DNA from: Planctomycetaceae bacterium
GTDB lineage: Bacteria > Planctomycetota > Planctomycetia > Pirellulales > Pirellulaceae
Assembly (NCBI GenBank): GCA_007133715.1
Contig: SLMF01000732.1
Coordinates: 1 to 9,476, forward strand
Direction: 5' to 3'
DNA: 9,476 nucleotides
Shown here: one piece after another, positions 1 to 6,340 of the stretch
Numbering within the stretch: the stretch's first letter is position 1
How the letters are laid out: each line of letters begins with the position of its first letter
Made by a program: the position numbers and the translations under genes
The notes under the pieces: generated by a model
Seen by the model: only the letters and a program-made list of their open reading frames with translations
Databases searched by the model: none
Told to the model about the DNA's origin: nothing

Positions 1-1152
1 CCAATCGGCATGGTGGCCCGGCACGCGTGGGATCGTGGGCTCCGGCGGTTCGTACTCTTGCATCTTGGCTTCCGGGACAATCCGCACCCCCCCGGCTCCA
101 TGGGAACCGTAGGTGATCGTGCCCTGGTCCCCCAAGACGATCGCACCGGTACCGGGCGGATTTCGATCCGCCTCCAAATCCGCCGGGTGCGGGGGCCGCA
201 TCCGGCCGTCATACCAGACCAACTTGACCGGACCACGCTCGCCACGCGCCGGAAACTCGAACGTCACCGCCGCTCCCGGGGGATAAAGATCCGCATGCTC
301 CTCGGGATCGTAACCTTCCACTTCCGCCTGGACACTCTGCGGGGCTCCTAAATCCAGAGCCCAAAACACGGGATCGACCACATGACAGATCCAATCGCCA
401 ATACAACCCATCCCGAAGGGCAGCCAACCCCGCCAATTCCACGGCACGTACATCGGGTTGTAAGCCCGCGCAGCTGCCGGACCCAGCCACAGATCCCAAT
501 CCAAATGCTGCGGCACTTCGTGCTCTTCGCCCACCCGCCCGGCATGGCGGAGCTGCGAATAAACGTCGGGAAAGGCATTACAGGCGGCGTGGACTTCATG
601 CACGTTGCCAATGGCCCCGTCCCATATCCACTCGCAAAACGTGCGGATGGAACCCGACGAGTTGCCCTGGTTTCCCAACTGGGTGACCACGCCGCTGGCT
701 TCCGCGGCCGCCATCAACGCGCGTACCTGGCCGACCGAGTGGGCCAGCGGCTTTTCGCAATACACGTGCTTGCGGCGTTCCAGGGCGCCCATCACGGCTA
801 CCGCGTGCGTGTGGTCGGGCGTCGAGACGACCACCGCGTCGATCTGGGCTTCCATTTGATCGAACATCTGGCGGAAATCGCGATAATGCTTGGCGTCAGG
901 GTGAGTTCGATACGCCTCGCCCGCCCGCTGGTCGTCCACGTCGCAGAGGGCGACGATGTTCTCGTTGCCAAACTGACGCAGATTGCCCCAGCCTTGGCCA
1001 CCGACCCCAATTCCGGCGATGTTCAACCGTTCATTGGCTCCCGCCCGGCCCGCTGCGCCCCGCGCCCGTGCCGGCAAGATGTGAAACCCGGCAACTCCCG
1101 CAGCCGCGCCGGCCACGAACTGCCGTCGCGTGATTCGTCCGTTCTGTTTCAT
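1..1152 (-). CDS. Gfo/Idh/MocA family oxidoreductase, Tat-exported (partial, 3' end outside window)
   Basis: A frame open from ATG at 1152 to the left edge gives 384 codons with no stop, so the C-terminus is missing. The start follows AGAGGAA (1161-1167) by 8 nt. The N-terminus has a twin-arginine signal (ITRRQFVAGAAAGVAGF, residues 7-23), so the protein is probably exported folded. A Rossmann NAD(P)-binding site follows (GIGVGG, residues 47-52), then an acidic residue after the second strand (ALCDVDD, 68-74), STPDHTHA (110-117) and the family hallmark EKP (133-135). The C-terminal substrate domain carries DLWLGPA, WNWRGW and GDWICHVVDPVFWAL (about 220-266), as in the planctomycete Tat-exported subgroup. 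Members oxidise or reduce sugars, inositols or related polyols with NAD(P); the substrate here cannot be read. It is divergent from the gene at 1355. The family call is firm, the reaction is not. Confidence 0.93.
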   Translation of the reverse strand, partial: MKQNGRITRRQFVAGAAAGVAGFHILPARARGAAGRAGANERLNIAGIGVGGQGWGNLRQFGNENIVALCDVDDQRAGEAYRTHPDAKHYRDFRQMFDQMEAQIDAVVVSTPDHTHAVAVMGALERRKHVYCEKPLAHSVGQVRALMAAAEASGVVTQLGNQGNSSGSIRTFCEWIWDGAIGNVHEVHAACNAFPDVYSQLRHAGRVGEEHEVPQHLDWDLWLGPAAARAYNPMYVPWNWRGWLPFGMGCIGDWICHVVDPVFWALDLGAPQSVQAEVEGYDPEEHADLYPPGAAVTFEFPARGERGPVKLVWYDGRMRPPHPADLEADRNPPGTGAIVLGDQGTITYGSHGAGGVRIVPEAKMQEYEPPEPTIPRVPGHHADW

Positions 1153-1160
1153 CGCTGTGG

Positions 1161-1167
1161 TTCCTCT
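1161..1167 (-). promoter_or_regulatory. Ribosome binding site of the oxidoreductase gene
   Basis: AGAGGAA on the minus strand lies 8 nt before ATG 1152. It fixes the start used for the partial oxidoreductase and keeps the twin-arginine signal at the very N-terminus. Confidence 0.75.
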
Positions 1168-1224
1168 GTTCAAGAAAAAAAAGCTCGCAGCTGCGTTCGC
1201 GGTCCGAACCGCCGCCATGCGATC

Positions 1225-1230
1225 AGTATA
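1225..1230 (-). promoter_or_regulatory. Possible -10 box for the oxidoreductase gene
   Basis: TATACT on the minus strand matches the sigma70 -10 consensus at five of six bases and would give a leader of about 65 nt before ATG 1152. No convincing -35 box lies 16-18 nt upstream, so this is only a candidate. Confidence 0.3.
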
Positions 1231-1271
1231 GGCTCCCGCCGCAGTATTTGCCTACCACCCACGTTTCGCTC

Positions 1272-1300
1272 TTGACACGCACCCCGCTTGCCAGCAAGAT
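1272..1300 (+). promoter_or_regulatory. Candidate promoter of the TIGR03067-type gene
   Basis: A perfect -35 box TTGACA (1272-1277) is followed after 17 nt by CAAGAT (1295-1300), a weak -10 box that keeps the important A at position 2 and the final AT. Transcription would start near 1307, giving a leader of just under 50 nt. It faces away from the -10 candidate at 1225-1230, as expected for a divergent pair. Confidence 0.4.
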
Positions 1301-1343
1301 CCGCACTCCGTTCTGACGCTCCCCTCTGCCCATCTAACTGGAA

Positions 1344-1349
1344 AAGGAG
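1344..1349 (+). promoter_or_regulatory. Ribosome binding site of the TIGR03067-type gene
   Basis: AAGGAG lies 5 nt before ATG 1355. This strong Shine-Dalgarno match selects this start over any internal one. Confidence 0.8.
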
Positions 1350-1354
1350 TTCCG

Positions 1355-1816
1355 ATGAAGATGTTGGCGATGCCCGTGTTGTTCGTGGGTCTGATGGCAG
1401 TCGCCCGGGGACGCGCTGACCAGACCCTGCCCACCCGGCAAACGCCAGATCAACGTCTGCTGGGAGATTGGGCACTGGTCAGCTTCCAACGCGACGGTCA
1501 AGAGCTGGCCCCCCACGGATTGGTCTGGTCGATCTGCGAGGAAACGATCACCACCCGCTTGCAGGTTTCCGGAGGCTCGTCAACCAAAGTCGCCGAAACC
1601 CCCTACCGCGTGATCCCGAACCACCGCCAATCGGCAATCGACTTGATACCCCACTACCCACCCAACCAGGGCAAGGTGGTCAAGGGCATCTACCGCTTGC
1701 AAGGCGACACGCTGACCTGCTGCTTCGAAATCATCGCCCGCAACGAGCGCCCTGCACGGTTCGAATCGGCTGCCGGTACGAACCGCGAGGTGGTGGAATT
1801 GCGACGGATGCCCTGA
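1355..1816 (+). CDS. TIGR03067-type small exported protein
   Basis: This 153-residue protein has a short Sec-type signal (basic MKM, then a hydrophobic stretch to about residue 17, probable cleavage near ARGRA at 17-21). The mature part fits the planctomycete TIGR03067 pattern: an opening LLGDWALVSFQRDGQEL block (35-51), a central region ending in KGIYRLQGDTLTCCF (110-124), and a closing segment rich in charged residues and ending VELRR. In this family the pattern is a small lipocalin-like beta structure of unknown function, often reading LxGxWxLVSxxxDG and GxYxLxGDxLxxCF. It is 36 codons short of 190 but otherwise looks whole, with TGA at 1814-1816. It runs convergently with the giant gene ending at 1953 and divergently from the oxidoreductase. 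No ligand or reaction can be inferred. Confidence 0.85.
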   Translation: MKMLAMPVLFVGLMAVARGRADQTLPTRQTPDQRLLGDWALVSFQRDGQELAPHGLVWSICEETITTRLQVSGGSSTKVAETPYRVIPNHRQSAIDLIPHYPPNQGKVVKGIYRLQGDTLTCCFEIIARNERPARFESAAGTNREVVELRRMP

Positions 1817-1835
1817 CGCTCGCAGCCGGTCTGCC

Positions 1836-1874
1836 GATCATTGCAAGGTGGGCCAAGCAATCTCGCCCCGCAAT
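1836..1874 (-). repeat. 39-bp direct repeat, copy 1 (orphan copy)
   Basis: These 39 bases match 6341-6379 at 38 positions in the same orientation; the only difference is A at 1856 against G at 6361. On the minus strand both copies read LRGEIAWPTLQ plus a TGA stop. Here the frame is closed by a TGA just upstream, so no protein is made from it. The repeat contains an imperfect hairpin, ATTGC and GG pairing with CC and GCAAT around a 4-nt loop. It lies about 80 nt beyond the stop of the giant minus-strand gene and just past the convergent TIGR03067-type gene. It may be a gene-end or terminator-like dispersed repeat, or a relic of the HzsA-related gene's 3' end. Confidence 0.85.
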
Positions 1875-1952
1875 CATCTTCGAGCCTTTCTCGTTCACGT
1901 CGGCAAAAAGCCGCGTTGGTGTCAGAGCCGCCGACCCACATCCGCAGGCTTG

Positions 1953-4900
1953 TTATTGCATCGATGCGGTGTGGGCCAAAGCAGCAAAGAACGCGTCCAG
2001 GCTGTCCCGATCTGCTGGCCGATTCGCCAGCAAACGCTCCCCGTCAAAAAACTGCGCCCACCACGCGGACTCGGGTTGCGGAGAGTGGCTGTGGCGACGA
2101 TCAAGCGACCGCGTTGCTGCCCTGAGTACCGCGGGTTGCTGCCCGTCGCGGCCCAGCAGCTCGGCCGCTTCTTCGCTGACGGTTCTCAGCAGCTCGACGC
2201 GAAGATCGGCTTCTCCAGCGGCACCCTGCGGGGACCACCCAGTCGGTTGGCGAAGCGAGTTCGGAGTCGTGGCCAACCACGACTCCGAACCCATCCCCTG
2301 AACCATCGACTCGTCCAGACCACCCGCTTCCGGCTCGCCCGTGGCTTGGGAATTCAAGTGATTGATCAGCAAGAGGACATCCTCCGCAATCACGCTGCGG
2401 TTTCCACTGACATCGAAAAACGGTTCGTCCAGGTTATCCCAAGTGCGGGGTGGCAATGGACCGTCCCCGTGCCAGTTGATGCGGTTGATGATTGTCAGGG
2501 CGTCCAAGGCAGAAACCACGCCATCGCCAGTGACGTCGAACGGGTCTTCGGGATTGGTCCACGAAGTAACGGTCGCCGTGCCCGTAGCCCACTCGCTCCA
2601 TGCTCCCACGTCGTCCATGGCTCGGGCGGCGAACGTGTGTTCGCCCAAAGGCCAACCGGCCGTTTCAACGCTCAACGTCCAGCCGTCAATGCCTTGCTCG
2701 ACCACGCCCAAAGGTTCTTCATCCCGGTAGAACGTGACCAGCACCACGACGCCATCCGGATCGCTCACGCCGTGGGCAGTCAAGCTGAGCGGATCGGGAC
2801 AAGTGACCAGATCAGGTGATACGGTCAAGCTCTCGATCACCGGCAACGCATTCTCGACCGTCACCACCACCGTGACCGGTTCGCTCCAGGCGTCTTCGTC
2901 ATCCCGGGCCCGCGCCGTGACGGTCTGCTGGCCCAACGGCCAGCCCGCGGTGGCCACCGTCAGGGTCCAGCCGTCCGCGCCGTCGGCCACCACACCCAGC
3001 ACCTGGCCGTCGTGCGAGAACTCGACCTGCGTTACCGTGCCCTCGTGGCCACTTCCGAGATGAGCGGTCAAGGTGAGCAGACCCGGCCGCGTCACGGGAT
3101 TGGGCGTGGCCTGTACGGAGTCGACTACCGGAATCGTCTGCTGCCCGGTAACCGCCAGCAGGGCCGAGCCTTGGTAATTCGGATCGCTGCTGAAAAAGCT
3201 GTGCGTGATCTCCGCCGTGGTCAGTTCTGCTCCCGCCGTGACGTGGATCGCCTGGGCTGTGTCCCAGTTCTGCGGTGTGAATTGCACGAAGGAGTTCGCA
3301 GGGTTGGCATCGTCCACTGCCGTCAAGGCCGGGTCACTGCTGTTCAACAGAACGGTCACGTCGTGGTTCGGCTGACTGGTCAGACGGATCCAGTAGCAGG
3401 TCTCACCGCCTTTTTCTACCGTGACCGCGGTGATCGCAGATTCGCCCTGCGGGTCGGCAGTCATCATCACGCCGGCCACATCGTTATCGGTAATCACGGC
3501 AATCACATCCCGAATCCGCAGACTCTCCGGATACATCGGGTCGTGCACGGTGCCGGTGATGGCATGCGTGATGGTGCCGGTATGGATTCCTTCGGCGATG
3601 TCATCATCCACCGCGCGGACGGTGATCGTCTGGGGGGTGGTATCGCTGAAGGACGTGAGCAAAGTCGATTCAAAGGTTGCTCCCCCATCGCTGCTGATTT
3701 CGACTTGGCTGTCGGCCGAGATTGTGATCTCCACCGGCCCGGCGGGTTCGGTCGCCAGCGCGATCTGGTAGCTATCGGTCTGGCCGCCTTCGGTCAGATA
3801 CGTACCGTCGCCGGATTCCTGGATCAGCACGGCCCCGAGATCGTTATCGGTGATGTAGACCGTAAAGTACTGCTGACCCACGATGGGGTCTTCCGACTGG
3901 GAGACATTCAGCACGGTATGGATCAGTTGGGTCTGATGGGGGCCCTCGGGCACGTTGTCATCGACGGCGTTCAACCGGACAGGTTGGGGTATGTTCCAGT
4001 TTCCACTGTCAAACATCCAGACATTTGCCAGCTCGTCGCCCATGCTATGCGGGTTATAGACGGTCACTTGCTCGGCGGGATCCTCGATGTGCAGCCAGTA
4101 GTCGAGCTGACCGGCATCCGGCGGGCTGGCCAGTTGGACCCAATAGGTGACTTCCTCGCCTCCTTCGGCGACGTCGATCGAGTCGATCACATCGTGCCCC
4201 TCGGCGTCGGCCGTGATCGTCACCACCTCGCGGTTGTCGTACACTTTGACCTCGATGTCGCGGACGGCCAGCTCGTCGTAATCCGGGTCGTCGCTGGAGA
4301 CCGTGTGGGTGATTCGCCGGATTCGGGGGCCGTCGATCAGGCCATCGTCCTCGGCCATCACGGTGATCGTCTGCCGCGTCTGGTCGCTGAGCGTCACGGT
4401 CAGATTCGACGCGAAGGTTTCGCCGCCATCGGCGCTGATCCGCAGGGGAGCTTCGGCCGCCAGGCTGATTTCGACCGGGGCTTCCGGGTCTGTTTCCAGC
4501 CCGATCGTGTAGGTATCGGTCGTGACGTCTTTGATCACTTCGGTGGAACGCGCCGTTTCGCGGAGCCGGATCCCCGGTCCGGGCAATACGACCTCGTCCA
4601 CCCGTTCGTTCAAGTCGAAGTAGATCGTGCCGGTGCGTTCTTGGGGGGTACCTGTGTCGAGGCCCCAGTCGCGGAAGTCGAAGTGCAGTTGGTCGATGAA
4701 GCCATCCGGCTGGCCGGGGTAGAAAAAGGCGTGGAACCAGCCGCTGGTCAACAGGTCCGAGCCGAAGACGCCGTCCAGCACCGGCTTGTCCTCGCCCACG
4801 TCGATATCCAGCACCAGCCACTGCAGGTCCGTCCACACCAATTCCACGGTCTGGCCGGTCGCCAGCTGGGTCACCGGGACGCGGACTTCATCGATCGCAA

Positions 4901-5849
4901 ACACGGGCACGGTCTTGGTGCCCCCCACCCCGCCGATGGTTTCGGAGCCCAAATACGCGTCGTCGCGGTAGTCCAGCACCCCGTCGCCGTTGCTGTCCAA
5001 ACCGATCGCCATGGCCAGCTCCGACGAAATCAGACTCATCTGAGCCCCCGTGTCGAACAGGAAATCTCCCTCCTGGCCCAGTCCATTATGCGTCGGAATG
5101 GCGGTCAGGAACGGGATATCGGCCCAGATCGGAGGCTCGCCCTCAACCAAATAGTCCTGCGGATCGAACGCCAGACGGTTGTCGACGTGCAAGGCATAGC
5201 GATGCTGCTCGTCACCCGGCACGTGGTCATCGAAAAACGTCTTCATGTACAGGTCATCCAGCCCCGTGCCGCCGCCTGACCAGCCGCGCATGTCCAGGGT
5301 CGTGACCCGATTGGCCATGCTGGGCATCCCGACGATACCCCAAGGCCCGAACATGCTGAAATCGTTGTCCGCGTCCGAGAGGATCCGCGTGTTCTCGATC
5401 GTATGCCGCTGGCCGGTGGTGCCTGCGAAATCGAAGCGGTAGGAGGCGGAGATGTCCATCGGGTGCCGCCCGCCGACGCCCACTTCTTCAAACAACCCCT
5501 CCGTCTCGTAAGGGATGGGCGGATTGATCATGTCGGCCACCGCCGTGGCCATCGCCAGCACGCTGTTCGCCCCCGTATCCAGCAGGAACGTGTTGAAGAC
5601 ACTCGGCCCCACGCTGGCCCACTGATTCGCATCGGGATCGGGATCGAGATCCTTGATCAACTCGATCGCCACCCGCGGCTGGTCCAGAGCGATATTGTCC
5701 GAAGGGCCTAATTCGATGTAGCCGTGTACCCCGGATAGCAGGGCTCGCAATTCGAGTCGCTCGAAAACCGGACGGCGAAAACGAGGACCGCCGACAGCAC
5801 TCCGCGTTTGCGATCGGCCGACGCGCCGTTTGTGCCTGGCACTGAACAT
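1953..5849 (-). CDS. Giant secreted LEPR/dockerin protein with pepsin-like aspartic protease region
   Basis: The ATG at 5849 follows GAGGAA by 7 nt and gives 1298 residues; an upstream GTG at 5942 lacks a ribosome site. The N-terminus is very basic and carries FERLELRALLSG (29-40), a variant of the LExR-LLSG motif that begins many planctomycete surface proteins. Residues 88-377 hold two lobes, each with LLDTGA or LFDTGA (D91, D266) followed by a hydrophobic-hydrophobic-Gly segment (GIVGM 171-175, VFGSD 361-365), as in aspartic proteases. Residues about 438-902 are four beta-rich repeats in an A-B-A-B order. Two Ig-like repeats (905-1000, 1001-1096) and a type I dockerin (about 1099-1167) follow, then a low-complexity tail. 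The EF-hand-like loops are DVTGDGVVSALD (1105-1116, canonical) and DVSGNRSVIAED (1146-1157, Gly replaced by Arg). It probably acts at the cell surface or outside the cell; peptidase activity is inferred, not shown. Confidence 0.88.
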   Translation of the reverse strand: MFSARHKRRVGRSQTRSAVGGPRFRRPVFERLELRALLSGVHGYIELGPSDNIALDQPRVAIELIKDLDPDPDANQWASVGPSVFNTFLLDTGANSVLAMATAVADMINPPIPYETEGLFEEVGVGGRHPMDISASYRFDFAGTTGQRHTIENTRILSDADNDFSMFGPWGIVGMPSMANRVTTLDMRGWSGGGTGLDDLYMKTFFDDHVPGDEQHRYALHVDNRLAFDPQDYLVEGEPPIWADIPFLTAIPTHNGLGQEGDFLFDTGAQMSLISSELAMAIGLDSNGDGVLDYRDDAYLGSETIGGVGGTKTVPVFAIDEVRVPVTQLATGQTVELVWTDLQWLVLDIDVGEDKPVLDGVFGSDLLTSGWFHAFFYPGQPDGFIDQLHFDFRDWGLDTGTPQERTGTIYFDLNERVDEVVLPGPGIRLRETARSTEVIKDVTTDTYTIGLETDPEAPVEISLAAEAPLRISADGGETFASNLTVTLSDQTRQTITVMAEDDGLIDGPRIRRITHTVSSDDPDYDELAVRDIEVKVYDNREVVTITADAEGHDVIDSIDVAEGGEEVTYWVQLASPPDAGQLDYWLHIEDPAEQVTVYNPHSMGDELANVWMFDSGNWNIPQPVRLNAVDDNVPEGPHQTQLIHTVLNVSQSEDPIVGQQYFTVYITDNDLGAVLIQESGDGTYLTEGGQTDSYQIALATEPAGPVEITISADSQVEISSDGGATFESTLLTSFSDTTPQTITVRAVDDDIAEGIHTGTITHAITGTVHDPMYPESLRIRDVIAVITDNDVAGVMMTADPQGESAITAVTVEKGGETCYWIRLTSQPNHDVTVLLNSSDPALTAVDDANPANSFVQFTPQNWDTAQAIHVTAGAELTTAEITHSFFSSDPNYQGSALLAVTGQQTIPVVDSVQATPNPVTRPGLLTLTAHLGSGHEGTVTQVEFSHDGQVLGVVADGADGWTLTVATAGWPLGQQTVTARARDDEDAWSEPVTVVVTVENALPVIESLTVSPDLVTCPDPLSLTAHGVSDPDGVVVLVTFYRDEEPLGVVEQGIDGWTLSVETAGWPLGEHTFAARAMDDVGAWSEWATGTATVTSWTNPEDPFDVTGDGVVSALDALTIINRINWHGDGPLPPRTWDNLDEPFFDVSGNRSVIAEDVLLLINHLNSQATGEPEAGGLDESMVQGMGSESWLATTPNSLRQPTGWSPQGAAGEADLRVELLRTVSEEAAELLGRDGQQPAVLRAATRSLDRRHSHSPQPESAWWAQFFDGERLLANRPADRDSLDAFFAALAHTASMQ
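2349..2555 (-). other. Dockerin type I domain coding segment
   Basis: Residues 1099-1167 of the giant protein have the duplicated calcium-loop-plus-helix form of dockerin: NPEDPFDVTGDG with helix SALDALTIINRIN, a linker, then DEPFFDVSGN with helix EDVLLLINHLN. Dockerins classically bind cohesins. In planctomycetes this module is common near the C-terminus of surface proteins, where its partner is mostly unknown. Confidence 0.85.
2562..3137 (-). repeat. Two tandem Ig-like repeats in the giant protein
   Basis: Residues 905-1000 and 1001-1096 align end to end. Both contain PVxxSxxxxPxxVT, LxLTAHxxS, VxxVxFxxDxxxLGVV, GxDGWTLxVxTAGWPLGxxT and ARAxDDxxAWSE. The strings GWTL and TAGWPLG are identical in the two units. 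This points to an internal duplication of a bacterial Ig-like adhesion or spacer domain. Confidence 0.85.
4719..5588 (-). other. Two-lobed DTGA aspartic-protease-like region
   Basis: Residues 88-377 carry DTGA at 91-94 and 266-269, which are 175 residues apart. Each is followed about 80-95 residues later by a glycine in a hydrophobic strand (IVGM, VFGSD). This is the order expected of a pepsin-type bilobal enzyme, where each lobe gives one catalytic aspartate. The alternative is two copies of a retropepsin-like domain that work separately or only bind. Confidence 0.65.
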
Positions 5850-5856
5850 AGGGCTA

Positions 5857-5862
5857 TTCCTC
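5857..5862 (-). promoter_or_regulatory. Ribosome binding site that decides the start of the giant gene
   Basis: GAGGAA on the minus strand lies 7 nt before ATG 5849. No similar site precedes the in-frame GTG at 5942, so the shorter protein is preferred. Confidence 0.7.
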
Positions 5863-5993
5863 GAAAGCGAAGTGGCCCGTGTCTCCGAATGCCTTACGCG
5901 CTCCCCATTGATTCGCGGGCTCGAAAAGAAATCCCCGAACACGTAGTTGCTGATTTCGAAGAACTCGGGAGGAAACCCCCAATGGTTCGGTTC

Positions 5994-6021
5994 ATTCTAA
6001 AGAATCTGAAGAGCGCGTCAA
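5994..6021 (-). promoter_or_regulatory. Candidate sigma70 promoter of the giant gene
   Basis: On the minus strand TTGACG (6016-6021) and TAGAAT (5994-5999) are separated by 16 nt, each matching consensus at five of six bases. Transcription would begin near 5987, leaving a leader of about 138 nt before ATG 5849. It lies between the nested inverted repeat (6159-6289) and the gene, which supports separate transcription from the HzsA-related gene upstream. Confidence 0.5.
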
Positions 6022-6158
6022 GCGTTTCAGCCCGGGACTGCCAGCCGGTACGATTTGGGAAACCACTATCTGGCAATCGTGGAGGATGCGGGAGCAGAGG
6101 TTGGAGAGGAGACGTCCGCTTGGCATCCGTGCACATTCGCCGTGGGACTTCGGGCAAG

Positions 6159-6289
6159 TTATGCCGCCCGCGGTTAGGTTTGTCCGGTTTGGTCTCGAAT
6201 CGTAGAACGGAATTCATTCCGTTTCCCTGCGGCACGAACGGAATGAATTCCGTTCTACGAGGGGACAGTTCTAACCGCGGGCGGTATAA
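6159..6289. repeat. Nested inverted repeat, possible palindromic mobile repeat
   Basis: The inner arms 6200-6223 and 6237-6260 are perfect 24-nt inverted copies around a 13-nt loop; each arm begins TCGTAGAACGG and holds a GAATTC palindrome. Outer arms 6159-6177 and 6271-6289 pair over 19 nt with one mismatch, with core CCGCCCGCGGTTAG. The pairing continues weakly inward around TGTCC (left 6182-6186, right 6262-6266). The whole 131-bp element can fold into one long hairpin. It has no ORF of its own and lies between two same-strand genes, about 50 bp from the 39-bp repeat copy 2. It may be a MITE-like or REP-like element and could also stop read-through from the HzsA-related gene. Confidence 0.8.
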
Positions 6290-6340
6290 TGATTCGGCTC
6301 AGCATCCCCAGACCGACTGTCTTTCCCATCCTCTGACCGG

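Noticed and set aside
382..1275. Plus-strand open frame of 297 codons
   Set aside because: It is antisense to the Gfo/Idh/MocA gene, which has clear family motifs on the minus strand.
1901..1913. CGGC-A5-GCCG hairpin as terminator of the giant gene
   Set aside because: The stem is only four pairs, the T run is in the loop instead of after the stem, and an alternative pairing with GTCGGC upstream competes.
1690..1941. Minus-strand open frame of 83 codons covering the orphan repeat
   Set aside because: It has no ribosome site, overlaps the 3' half of the TIGR03067-type gene in antisense, and is not in the frame that reads LRGEIAWPTLQ.
2562..3137. CRISPR-like or DNA-level tandem repeat
   Set aside because: The periodicity comes from two coding Ig-like domains of 96 residues each, with no short direct repeats separated by unique spacers.
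3012..5279. Long plus-strand open frame of 755 codons
   Set aside because: It lies wholly antisense to the giant gene, shows no domain pattern and no ribosome site, and is rich in His, Arg, Asp and Val as expected from the reverse of a GC-rich gene.
5850..5942. N-terminal extension of the giant protein from GTG 5942
   Set aside because: There is no ribosome site before the GTG, whereas ATG 5849 has GAGGAA at 7 nt and places the LEPR-like motif at the usual distance from the N-terminus.
6284..6289. Perfect TATAAT on the plus strand as a promoter
   Set aside because: It is part of the outer arm of the inverted repeat, has no good -35 box and points only into DNA antisense to the HzsA-related gene.
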